This document shows, one piece after another, positions 1-11,000 of a DNA stretch of 64,000 nt. The position numbers and the translations under genes were made by a program. The DNA is from Paragonimus westermani. Its lineage: Eukaryota > Platyhelminthes > Trematoda > Plagiorchiida > Troglotrematidae. The stretch spans positions 5,002-69,001 of the forward strand of contig QNGE01000951.1 in the NCBI GenBank assembly GCA_008508345.1, read 5' to 3'. The notes beneath the pieces were generated by a model. It saw only the letters and a program-made list of their open reading frames with translations. It was not told where the DNA came from and ran no database searches. How positions within the stretch are numbered: the first letter of the stretch is position 1; each line of letters opens with the position of its first letter.

Positions 1-1640
1 GAGAGAAGAATGCCGCGTTCGCCACATGCACAATGGACCCTGGCAATGGAGCGAAGAAGACTAGGTTCCGGAATATCCGCCGTCAACTGGCTGAGCGTGT
101 TCGCGGAATTAAGGACAACTGGTGGAGGAAACAGGGCGAGCGCATGCAGGGTTTCGCAGATCTTCGGCAACACAGGGAGTTCTACGATTCGGTTAAAGCG
201 AACTTCGGTCCGTCTATCCAGTCTACTAAAGCACTGATAGACGTGGACACTGGCTATTCTTTCACCCAGCCGGAGGACATCATGAAAGTATAGCGCAGCC
301 ACTTCTGCAGCCTGCTCAATCGCCCCGCTACAATTGATTGGATGACTGTGAACAGTCTGCCGCAACAGAACATCAAATCTTCACTTGCCATCGCCCCAGA
401 TTTGCTGGAGTTGCAGAGGGCGATTGGTCAACTGCGCAACGGGAAGGCTGCAAGCGAATATGGGCTGCCAAGTGAGATCCTGAGGAATGGCTGTCCGGCG
501 TTGGAACGCGCTTTGTTCCAGCTGGTCCACTCCATCCGGGAAAACGAGGTGATGCCGCAAGACTTCAAGGACGCCCGTATCGTCCCTTTGTTTAAAGGCG
601 AGGGTGGCAAGCAATGCGCCGACAGCTACCGGGCTATCAACCTTTTGAGCTGTGTAGGCAAGGTACTTCCCGGAATCCTTCTGAACCAACTGAATGCGAC
701 CGTTTTGGAGGTGAATGTTCCCGAGCAGCAGTGTGGATTCCGTGCGAGTCGGCGTACGATCGACCTGGTGTTCGCTGCTCGACAGCTTCAGGAGAAGTGC
801 CCGGAACGGAATCAGCCCCTGTATGCCTTGCTCGTGGACTTCACCAAGGCGTTAGACTTCGTGAACCGCGAGGCGCCGTGGACGGTGCTTGGTAAGTTTG
901 GATGTCCAGGTGAGTTCGTCAATATGGTTAGATTGTTGCATGTGGACATGAAGACGAAGGTGCAATCGTGTGGATCGACCTCTGTTGATTTTGACATCGT
1001 CACTGGCGTGAAGCAGGGTTGTGTTCCAGCGCCAGCCCTATTTAGTTTATATTTGACTGCGATGGTAACAGTTGCTTTTCAGAGCTCTGGAGAGGATGGT
1101 GTTGAGGTGGAGTACCGGACGAACGGGCGTCTGTTGAATATTTGACGTTTCGGCGCCCAAACCCGGCTACAGACCTCAAGGATGCGAATGCTTCTGTTCG
1201 CAGATGACACCGCATTGCTGGCACATGGTGAAGAAGAGATGCAACGTCTGGCGACAGCCTTCGCTTTGACAGCATCAAAGTTTGGATCAGACATCAACAC
1301 AGGTAAGACGTTTTCCTTGTTACAGCATTCTCTTGGTGGAAGTGCTGCTTGTGTGTATCCATTCCAAATCCGCACTGATGGAGACCCTGTGAACAGCTGC
1401 GGGAATTTTTGCTACTTTGGTAGCAACTGGTCGACAGATTTGTCCGTGGATCGCGAGCTGAGAGCGCGTGTGGCGAAGGTTAATGCTGTTTTCGGACGTC
1501 TTGAAAAGCATACTGCGATATTACTACGGCGTAGAAACTAGCTCTGGGTTTGAGCTAAGTACATTTCCGATTACTGTTGCCTATTACCAACCACCACAAA
1601 GAACGTTCGTTCTGCATCACCGTTCTCGGTCGAGTATAGC
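1..1640 (+). pseudogene. Non-LTR retrotransposon (LINE) reverse transcriptase, 5'-truncated by the window and degenerate
   Basis: One reading frame carries the linker upstream of the RT (from about 33) and then the RT domain through 1541. Visible RT landmarks are the N-terminal NGKAA block (near 440-460), a Y-R-x-I-N-L-L block near 630, a QCGFRASR block near 730, an LVDFTKALD block near 835, a TGVKQGC block near 1005, and the catalytic box LLFADDT at about 1190-1210. The frame is broken by an in-frame TAG at 291-293 and a TGA at 1143-1145, with no shift. After about 1500 the signal moves to another frame (a YYYGVETSS block, like the usual LLYG-ETW segment), and roughly 20 residues seem missing there. 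The block order matches animal LINE polymerases; the clade cannot be fixed by eye. The endonuclease would lie left of the window. It is a dead copy. Confidence 0.88.
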
Positions 1641-1845
1641 AGGAGCATCGTTTAACGAGATTTCCGACTGCGATTCGAGTGCGTCGAAATGACCCTGCCA
1701 TTCATTATCCAGCAAGTCACCAGGCAGCTTTAACTTCTAACCTACACTGTAAGCAGTTCCAGTCGGTAGTAGCTCTAATTAATTCGTGAATCTGAAACAT
1801 TTCGTTCCCTTCAGAAGTTTGAACAATACTGTAAGAACACGATAA

Positions 1846-1886
1846 CTGGTAGATGCAAGCCTTTCGTATTGACTCGTCAGTACCAA
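1846..1886 (-). ncRNA. Hammerhead ribozyme (type I-like), apparently intact core
   Basis: On the minus strand the core CTGACGAG (1880-1873) is followed by a short stem II (GT...AC), then CGAAA, then helix III (AGGC/GCAT with a UU loop and one G-A mismatch), then C at the cleavage position. Stem I closes as GGTA (1884-1881) with TACC (1851-1848), extended by an A-U and a G-U pair. All conserved core bases (CUGANGA, GAA, the A-U closing pair, H17) are present. It lies about 90 bases 3' of the PLE remnant ending near 1975 and on the same strand. That is the position reported for hammerheads in Penelope-like terminal repeats. The fold was drawn by hand; activity is inferred. Confidence 0.72.
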
Positions 1887-1974
1887 ATTTGCAATAACAT
1901 GAAACAGGTTTTTTATATCGAGCAGTTAGGGAGCAGAGTGGATAGTTAACCGGTGGCTTAGGAAAGGTCACTAC

Positions 1975-2400
1975 GTCCAGGGAAGGGTCAAGTTTACGAG
2001 CAATTGTTTCTGAACATACAAGGTCGGCTTCAGTCTAGTGATTGTGACCGCCTCAGCAGACCGCAAGAATCTTGGATTGGAGTGACGTAATAGGATTCTG
2101 AATACACAAATTGGGTCGATAACGTGACCAGTGGTCAGGACGTGTCTTGCGACTGCGGACGCCGGTTGCTTGCGTGTTTCAACAACACTGTCGTTCTTCT
2201 GTATTACAGAGCTCTGTACCCTGAGCCCAGTAACACTCGGTTGGTCGCATGGCAGCATCATGCCAATCGGGTTCCGGAGGTGGTCGATTAAACTTCATCG
2301 GACAGGTTTGTTTAACGCGACGCCAGTGTTGTATACCTGTTCGGGTATATTCAGCATTAAGGCTTACAGGCAATAACAACGATAGAGAAAGCACGCAAGC
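1975..2400 (-). pseudogene. Penelope-like element remnant: RT tail and GIY-YIG region
   Basis: The best-conserved part (2160-1975) reads as the C-terminal PLE block: RHVLTTGHVID, then FRILLRHSNPRFLR, then a TLYVQKQLLVNLTLPW ending. This is the segment that follows the GIY-YIG nuclease in PLE proteins. Upstream (2400-2180) the frame changes, and the RT tail and nuclease core are badly degraded. The copy is the same subfamily as that at 18840-19365: the C-terminal blocks align and the flanking DNA is visibly similar. It is frameshifted and non-functional. A hammerhead motif follows on the 3' side. Confidence 0.8.
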
Positions 2401-5400
2401 GATTCACTCAATGTGAAACCAGTTCTGTCATTCAGGCACGCTTTCGTCTGCCTTTAGTGCATGAGCAAATGAGTCGTTCGTCGACGAAGGCCCGACCTAT
2501 CAGAACGCACCTCGAGTCCTATCGGGTGTGTTGGCACAGGGTTGGGCTTTATGCTCATACGCGATATATTCTCCCTCGAACACTTTTAGATGCAATGCCT
2601 CAACTTCATCCGTCTTCATCCGGTCCTGGTTCTAGTGGTTGTATGCGTGATTGTGCTCCTTTCTTTAATACCTCAAAAACAATCTTTCTGCTCATTTGTT
2701 TGAATTTTTCTATTTAGGGAACTAATTATAATCAACGTTCAGTAGTAATGGTAACCGCAACCATATATTCATCATTTGGTTAAAATCGGCGTCGTAAAGT
2801 CGGGAAATAAACATTCCCGTTACTCTTCCTTACGGAGCGCAAATAAGTGATCACACTTTGCTTCGTGATATATGGTTAGTAGTTCTTTTTATTTGAATTC
2901 TGTGGTGTTGCTGCTGCATCTCGTACTGGGTGAGTGCTCACTGTCAAATTTTCAGCAAACCCAAGCATTGTGATTTCAAATCTTCCCTGTTCACGAAAAA
3001 ATACATGATACTTCGAACGGTTGTTTATACAGGTCATCTGCTCCAATTCATGAGCTGCATGGAAATGTGTGATGTTCTTCCAAATGTTTCAGCATTCGTT
3101 TGGGAAGCTATGAGCAGCATGGATAAGCAAGTGAATGACTCTCGATAAGATGTATGGAAAATTTCGGTTACTTGGTATTCAGAATACCCCTTTCCTGCTT
3201 CATGTATGTGTACTAAGAATGCACCTTACTTGCTGTTCGAACCTTGGACACTGGAGCCCAAACTCAGATGACAACAGTTTCGCTTATCAGGAAAGAATTT
3301 TTTAAAATTTGCACTCCCAGTGTCTGGAACGTTAGTTTGTGGAGACCCAAAAATCTGATTTGTAATCACTGGTCTTGGGGGAGATTCTTTGACGAGTGTG
3401 GGGCTCGTTACTCAACATGGTCAACCACTGCAATGGTGATTAACAGGACTGTTTGTGAATTCTGGCACTCTTTAAAACAGCTTCTGACCAGTGAGTACAC
3501 ATTTATCCCACTAGCCTTAATCTATTACGTGCCGCTAGTGTTGTGTGAAATGGCATAACATATTCGGAGTCTTATTCGAAATGAATATTTTGCCACATTC
3601 ATCGGTTTGTGATGATGTATCTCGGGTACTTTACGCGTCATACAAAAACGAAGAAATTCGAGCGAAACTTCAGTAGCTTATACTATTAACATCTAATCCC
3701 TTTTCTTGAATTTCTGTCGAAACCACAGCAGTTTTGACATTTTTCTGGGTAGGAAAATCAGTCGGCAAGTTCTAGCATGCGTGTCCATCCTGAGTGAAGA
3801 ATTCGGATCCGGACGGCTACTAGTCACTCAAACGAGTTTACAGCTTATTTGCGTTACCTTCCGTGACGCATCATTTCGGGATATGAGGACCCCTTCAAAC
3901 ATCGCGCGACAGCGGAGAGATTGAAAAAGTCATAATAATCTTACAAAAAGCACTTGCTTCAAATGTACTGGCCAGGCAGACACGTGATGACTGTGACTAA
4001 CGTGATGTGTTCGCATGGAACATTGATTACCTGACCTCAGAGCTAAGCGAACTTGGATGATTTCAACTGTTAACGTTCAGTTAGGTGCTGAGTTAATAGG
4101 AACTTACTTCTCAATTGTTTGTGGAGGTGCAGTCGATGTTGTGTTGGATGGTTCAGCGCTTGGGCGGGTGAGGAAGAATGGAATTTGAACATCCAACCGG
4201 CTAAAATGAGACACAGATGGACAGTAAACAGCAACTAGTTATCATTTTTAAGGAATCCATCGGGTGTTGGATGAATGATTATACGTGTAATCACTAGTAA
4301 ATTGAGGATATCGTGAGGAAAAGTCAAAAGCGATAATAGAAAGAATGTATTCAGTCTTTGTGTTTAGTCTCTTAACACTGCTAGATGCATCAGTTTAGTC
4401 AAATTGTCAGTTTATGCGCTGCAATTTCATGCAATTATCATTTGCTAAATGGTCACACTTCTTTTCGAGCATGCGTCTGTTTACCGGTCAGCAAAAAAAT
4501 ATTAGGTTTGCGTTCAGGTGAATGTGAACGGCAGACATTCAAGTTGGAAGAACACCACTCGCCGTTGGTTCCACATAGTGTTTACCTCGGACCCATTAGA
4601 GTTTGGTGATCCGTGTACGTGTCAAAGGTGCTTGCTGAACTTGTGCGGGAGCTTAGACTGCCCCAATTTACTCGAGGTTGATCTGAAAGTGTGCGTCAGA
4701 TCCAGCTAAACATAACTTGTGTTGGGATTATGACCAGCTTGAGTATGCGGTTTTAGGCGGACGGTCTTCAATGTGGGCAAGTGTGAATAAAAGGTCGCAC
4801 CGGGTTACTTCGAAAAAACGAAGCGATCCATTCGCTCGTCCGTAATTTCGCTCGAAGTACGATCATGATTCAACATAAATAACATGCAAACCATTCGCAT
4901 TTAAACAAGAAGACAGACATGTAAACATAATCCACTGGTTTTAACTAAAGCCACAACCATGTAGGCAGTGTTGTAGGTGTTGGAATCAGGCGAGTTCTAA
5001 AAAGTGAAATAGTCAACAGACAGAATGAAATCATGCGTATATTTACAGCATTCATTCAGTTACCGGAAAGAAAATCGAGTGATTAAATAACAAACACAAA
5101 TGTGTTCGGCCATCAGTCCAAATCCTAAATACACCGCCGTTCTACAAACTATACTCTACCTAATGAGGAACACAAGCTAGTTCGACTGCGTACGTCTGCG
5201 AAGGTTGATGTGTATATTTGTGGACATGGCCGTAGTGATTAGAACTACCAAATATCACCTGTTGACCCGGTGAGTTCCTGCGCTGTAACATTACTGGACA
5301 AAATGAGCGCGTAACAGTTGAACCTAAGAGTTGTTGTTCAGAACAACTACAATCAACCACCCAAATTTGAAAGTACACTTTTGTGTACGAAGTAAGGCAT

Positions 5401-6169
5401 GCCAGATATTTCTGCGTCCTTTTAGGTAATTCGCTATTCAAACTATTCTTCCTAAGTTAACACACAAAACTGAAGTAACATGACTGTTATTGTTGGAGAA
5501 AGGCTACCGTATAAAACTATTCCGTTTAGTCTGAGGTAAAGGTGCATTCTTCGAGGCCTTATTTTCATCTTCAGTCGCAGTGAAGTGGTAAACATAGGCT
5601 TATAAATTAGTGATACAGTATATTACCACTTCCGGTGTTTTGACTTACAAACCCTTGAGTGAAATTTGAATGAGCCTGTTTATTTGGTAACAAGGTAAAA
5701 ACAGGCTGAATAAACTACGAACATACGGCAGTTTTACAAAATTTTACGACCCATACATTACCGACAGTTGGCCGTGGCGATTATATTCAATCGGCCCGCC
5801 TCGAACAGCACGACTCAAGTTTTACTCTTTACAAAGGGGATCATCAGTATACCATCTCATCAAGACCGTTTTTATAAAACTACCATATTGACCACAATAT
5901 CACATCCTTCACCTCAAGCACGACGGAAGTATTGGGTAGAAAAGCAAAACTACATTTGCATGTGAATGATATTCAGGGTGTCCAGGAGCCGGAATAGAAG
6001 GTAGTAATTGCTTTAGGAATTTTATTTGATGATCTGACAAGTATAACTGCTCTTCAACAATAATATGTTGGAATGCGGTGACACACTAAGATTACATGCA
6101 ACCGCATTACCAAGAAGTGGTGTGGCAGACTTAGTGATTTTGGGGAAACACGAGTGTGAAAAATTCCGG
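2401..6169. other. No recognisable gene
   Basis: Only short open frames occur here, none with recognisable domains. A run at about 4509-4709 (+) follows a possible splice acceptor (GCGTTCAG) and has a cysteine-rich segment (DPCTCQRC), but evidence for it being an exon is weak. No long repeat was noticed. Confidence 0.5.
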
Positions 6170-6250
6170 ATACGGCTGGCTTCGAACCAGTGACAGAACA
6201 CAGCCTACCCGAACGTGACAAGCGATCCACTATCTAGACTACGTAACTAC
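6170..6250 (-). repeat. tRNA-derived SINE head or tRNA pseudogene
   Basis: On the minus strand a box-A-like segment (GATAGTGG, near 6235-6228) is followed about 40 bases later by a near-consensus box B (GGTTCGAAGCC, 6191-6180). These are internal RNA polymerase III promoter elements. A clean cloverleaf does not form, so this is more likely a SINE head or decayed tRNA than a functional tRNA gene. Confidence 0.5.
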
Positions 6251-6794
6251 ATTGGGGGCCTAAAGTTTCCCGTTTGGACTCAAATTCTTTTTTTATTTCG
6301 AATTTAGCCGGAGTTGAGACATTTTGCAATTCGGTCTTCTCTACACACAAGTCTTACCTAGTAACTTGCAATCTTGTCCATTTACAGAAGGAATGGCTTA
6401 TTGCCAAAAGATAGAAGAATAAAACGTGGGATAAATGTGCTTAGTTTTCTCAACGGTTTGAAATGACGCAATGCATACAGTCATTATTCTGGAAGTGAAA
6501 TATTATGAAACTGATTCACATAAACATTGCAGAAGCAGAACAATCAGAGCTTTGGAGAAGTATGTTAATGATGTACACAATGTAGTTGGAATAGTCCATG
6601 ATGGATTTAACGAAGAAGTTAAGTTTGCTCAGAGTTACACATGGGCTTCTACATAAAATTCACTGTTGTAAACTGCATGATGAAACCCCCTAGCACGCGG
6701 CTAAAGTTTTACAACCTGGTTTTTATGTATGAAGAACCCTTGGTTCTAAATATAACAGAAACGCAACTTTAAATCTGCAATACTACTTCCACAG

Positions 6795-7074
6795 TAATTT
6801 CTGTTGGTTACAAGTTGGAGAGGTATATGCTATCTGTACACCTAGCCTTAAGTTAATCCGCGACGGAAGATTGCAATATCCACCATCGCTTTCATGTATA
6901 AACAATCTGATAAATGAGTTAAAATCAGGGACACCCTGCAAGCTGACTGTTGCTGACTTTCGCAAGCAGTTGCGTTATATGTTTTGCTTCACATATCATA
7001 AGCTTCCTCATATTGATTCTAATGCCAGTGAGGGGAAAACAGCTCCTTTTAAGCCGACGACTACCAGTCATTGA
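6795..7074 (+). CDS. Candidate coding exon with Cys/His cluster (possibly MCM10-like)
   Basis: The frame is open from a good acceptor (TACTACTTCCACAG ending at 6794) to a TGA at 7072-7074. The translation is protein-like: LQVGEVYAICTPSLKLIRDG, then NNLINELKSGTPCKLTVADF, then MFCFTYHK. The pattern K-x-G-x-P-C followed about 18 residues later by C-x3-H after an OB-fold-like VG-VYAI-P segment recalls the OB plus zinc finger of replication factor MCM10. However, about a dozen residues holding the first cysteine of that finger are not evident, so the match is tentative. A possible donor (CCA|GTGAGG at 7028) could end the exon early. No partner exons were identified with confidence. Confidence 0.45.
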
Positions 7075-7974
7075 GATTACTTTCATTTCCTAAGCGCGAA
7101 CTACCTGGGCTGGATCATCAAAACGGGCTAATCAGTGAATGTTTTAAAACCGAATCTCTGAATTTCATTCAAAATGATTTACTCCTTACATAATTTCAAC
7201 AATTATTGCATCGATTATTTTGTGGATAATTGGCAGCAAGACATTGAATCAATTTTTGTAATTTTATATCTCCATAATTACTTCCACGTTTAGTTATTCC
7301 AAAAAATTTGGAGGACACATTTTTGTTCATAGGACATGTCTGATTAGAAGTTGAAAACATTACCTTCAGGTAGATAGATAGATGTACCAATGGTCCAAAA
7401 CTCTGTGATGTTTTTTCAAGAATGACTAAAGAACAGATCTTTTAATAACCTAGCCATTACCATCTTTTGTAAAATCCACATTTTTGTCATTTTGAATTTG
7501 ACCGAGGAAGAACATTTTCGGTCATTTGTTAACTCGGCTTCAAAGACCCCCATGAAGGTGAATTGAAAACAGTTTGACCTTTTCAAGACCCTGACTAATG
7601 AGACAAAGAGATGGTACACGGAGACGGTCAATTAGTAGTATGAACACTCAGAGTGAACAATGGTTCAAGCCTGACTGCTTCGTACTCATTATATTAGGGT
7701 CTATTCACACCAAAACTGTGTAGCGAGGCTGAGAGAATCCACAAAAGAGTCAGTTTGACTCCAGAGGAATATCTACTGCCGGAAACATCGCTGCTTGAAA
7801 GATAGCCCCAAAATTTGCAAACGTTCACTGACACTAGAAACCGGAAAGACGAACAACAAAGTATGCATCGTCTAAGAAGACAATTTTTTGTTAGCTTCAG
7901 TCCCAAACATAATGTTTTGCGTACGCTATAGAATTTTTATCTCGCCATTCTGACCCACACACTGTCTCCCAATC
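7075..7974. other. No firm gene; protein-like run at 7690-7915 (+)
   Basis: Frame 7690-7800 (+) after a possible acceptor (ATTATATTAG) gives a charged, protein-like string (AERIHKRVSLTPEEYLLPET). It ends at a TAG and then continues in frame with another charged run to about 7915. No domain is recognised. It could be an exon downstream of 6795-7074 or degraded retroelement sequence leading into the PLE scrap that follows. Confidence 0.3.
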
Positions 7975-8052
7975 CAATTGTAGTTGCAACGAAATCTGCA
8001 TAGGTAAAACAGGTATGTTTTTTGCTGAGCGGATGACCGAATGTGTGATTTA
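7975..8052 (+). pseudogene. Penelope-like GIY-YIG fragment
   Basis: The frame reads CSCNEICIGKTGMFFAERMT, matching the conserved PLE nuclease block C-x-C-x-x-x-Y-I-G-R-T...L-x-x-R-x-x-E (here Y is replaced by C and R by K). A stop follows at 8050-8052. The downstream DNA to about 8240 gives only faint C-terminal similarity. It is a small decayed fragment. Confidence 0.6.
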
Positions 8053-11000
8053 ATTAATGACTCGGGTTAGCGGTCAGGTCAATACATGACAGAGAATTCT
8101 GAGTTCGTCGATTATGAGCCACTCCCTGATGTTAGCTCATAACTTTTGTCCTATCAACACTTCCGGTGTTTTGCTTTGCAACACAGACCAAGGTCTTGGC
8201 TATCGGTGAATTCCGGCTGATCGAACAACGGCAACAACAATCAGTACTGTGAGAACAGTAATGACACTCAATCACGCTACCAATTCGCCAACGTCTGGAT
8301 CGTCAGATCAGAAAACATCCCGCTAACCCAGTGTAACCACCTGTGCTGGTGTACATATTCATATGGAATTTCAGTAAGTGGTTGATGAAACACGATCCAA
8401 ATGTTCACAACCTGCAAAGCATCATTTTTTCTACTCTCGTTAAACCTTACCAGTTCCAAATTGTCTATGCGGCCATTTCATGCGGTTTTTACATTTGAGT
8501 TATTAAATGAACAGTTTTACACTGTACATTTCGGTGATATTACCAAATTTGGGGGGTTATCAGTAACTTTGGTGAAAACAGAAGAAACAACAATTGAATA
8601 ATAGTGATAATATTCAAAACTCCCAAAATATGGTTCTTCAGATGTTCATTACGTCATTCACTACTTAAACCAGATGTCTCAGAAAAACACTGTCGGACGC
8701 TTGCATGTGACGTACTGTTGTGAGCCAGGATACCGGATGGCACAATGGTTTTCTATTTGCAAAACTAATCCATACGTTTTGCTCACCAACAGGACCACAA
8801 AAAAAACACTCATCTGCGTACGACACCGGTCTCAGAACGTCATCGTTGCCGCGGGCACCAATGCTCAGTTCCTTCATGTAACAAGAACCATTTCATGCGA
8901 TGCTGCACTGCAACGTTCCTTCTTGTGCTTTTCATGCGTCCATTTCCATGTCAAAATTCACGCTGTTGCCCCACTAATGAATAGTGGTAGTGAGAGTAGT
9001 ATAGTGTGATCGCTCGTTCTCACTGCACTCCTTCCCCCGCAAAGACTGTCCCAGCCAGTCAGGTTCTCTTCGTTCTCTCTGCGGTCTGCGTGCTGGCTTC
9101 GGTTTTAGGTAGTGAAATTACTTTCCATGAGGTTAAGTCTACGTGATGTTCACTTTTGAATCTCGTCCACAATTGACGTAAAATTCCTCCTTCGCTATGT
9201 GCACACCAATTTCCATCACTCCATGAATATCAACTTGTTGATGGTTTCATCCTATCATGTTATTTTTGTGGACAGATTCACATTTGCGCAAAGAATTTGC
9301 CTCAAATTATTGACGACAGGAATACATTCTGTAACACAGATCACCAACAATCCACCTGTGGGCTACGAAGTTTGGTTTTGGTCAAAAAATCTCATAATTT
9401 CAACTTTTGCAACTGATATTTACGATCAGCAGATCGATCTGGATTGATTTTTTTCGCACAAGCCCCAGTGATTTCTTTACAAAATGTATCATCCTTAACT
9501 ACTGACGACCATAAATGTGTTGATTCTTCACCGTTTGTAAGTGTTTAATTTAGGAAATTTGGTCTTCTATAATCTAACTTTTATCTTTAAAAGTTTGTCA
9601 CATATCTGTTGATCTCAGAAGTGGATCATGATATTTGGAAGGACCGGCAAGCTTCCGTCAGAATATTGCCACGTTACATATATCAAGATGAATCTAACTG
9701 TCACCAGACATTTGATTTTTGTCGTGGGAGTTTTTTTCATGACATTTAACATGTTCACACATTCTGTGGTATTTACTCAGCATTTTCTTACATACATGAA
9801 TAAGAGAGGAAACTGTTACTTGGTTCCTGCAAATAACTAAAGGTTTGAATTCTTTTGCAGGGTTTTAATTACACTTCAGAAAAAGATCCATAGTTTAAAT
9901 GACAGATCATTTACGAACAGCACTTTTTAACTAAACGTTTTCTCTCATCCGTTTTTATTGGTTAACGACGTTTTGCTTCGTCGTCACATACTATCTTTAA
10001 CAGTATTGGATTGGTTGTGAATGGATTTTCTCGAACATTCATCACGCATCCGCAGATAACTGAAACTGGTGTTTAACTTCAACAGATTACCGACAACCTG
10101 TTCACAATTTTCTCTCCAAAGAATGTTTGTAGTCGTCCTTTTCACGAACTACGACAGAGTGACAATTCATCATCTGGAGACAATAAGGGGAACGCAACAT
10201 AATGACTGTATCTAACGAGGCTTCATTCCGATGTACCAACGGACTGTGCCGACAAAACTGTGTCTCATCAGTCACCTCAGCTGAATACTTACCGAAAAGA
10301 TGAGGGACAAGTCACTCAAGCGAAAATGAGGGCATTCGTAAACAGTGCGTCAGACTCACCTGATCCCAATCCAGCATCTGCCTTGAACGAGGTAGGATAC
10401 AATAATTCCTTGCATCTCTTTGGCCAATTTGTTCTGATCGCATCTGTATTAGAAAGATAGTGCGGAAGCAGTTGGTCGGAGCAAATTATTGTTCACAAAA
10501 CCAGAAAAGAGCGAACGGATGACATCAGAATAGATATACTACTTCTGAATGCATAATGTTTGAGTTATGACGGTTTGTATGGTGCATGAACGACGTGTCA
10601 AGAAATGTCATACCGATGAGTAGTCGGGGATTTGGTTTATTTTCAGTTCGACCATCACTCACATTTGNCCTGATCGTCTCGAGAGGAGACACAGTAACTG
10701 TCCTGTTAACTCCAATCGATAACTCCGTGATTAAGACATCCTAGACACAGATAGAACGTTCATAACAAACAAACAAATCCATGTGTTCCATCCATCTTTT
10801 TGACAATCCTCAATTCATCTCTGCGGTGTCCCAATTATCCACATCCTACCTGTAGATAGCATCTCAAGTCAGTCAGTCATGATCTCAACAGTGCTTAATT
10901 AGTGTTAATTGTGTGAGCTAACCCTGGTCAGCTGCACGTGTACGACCCACTTCCGTTTTGCAATGGTCCTATTTAGATGAAAGCAGCATCACTTCGGGAA

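Noticed and set aside
4800..4860. GGACGAGCGAA in minus sense, possibly a degraded ribozyme
   Set aside because: The core differs at the first bases and no stems close.
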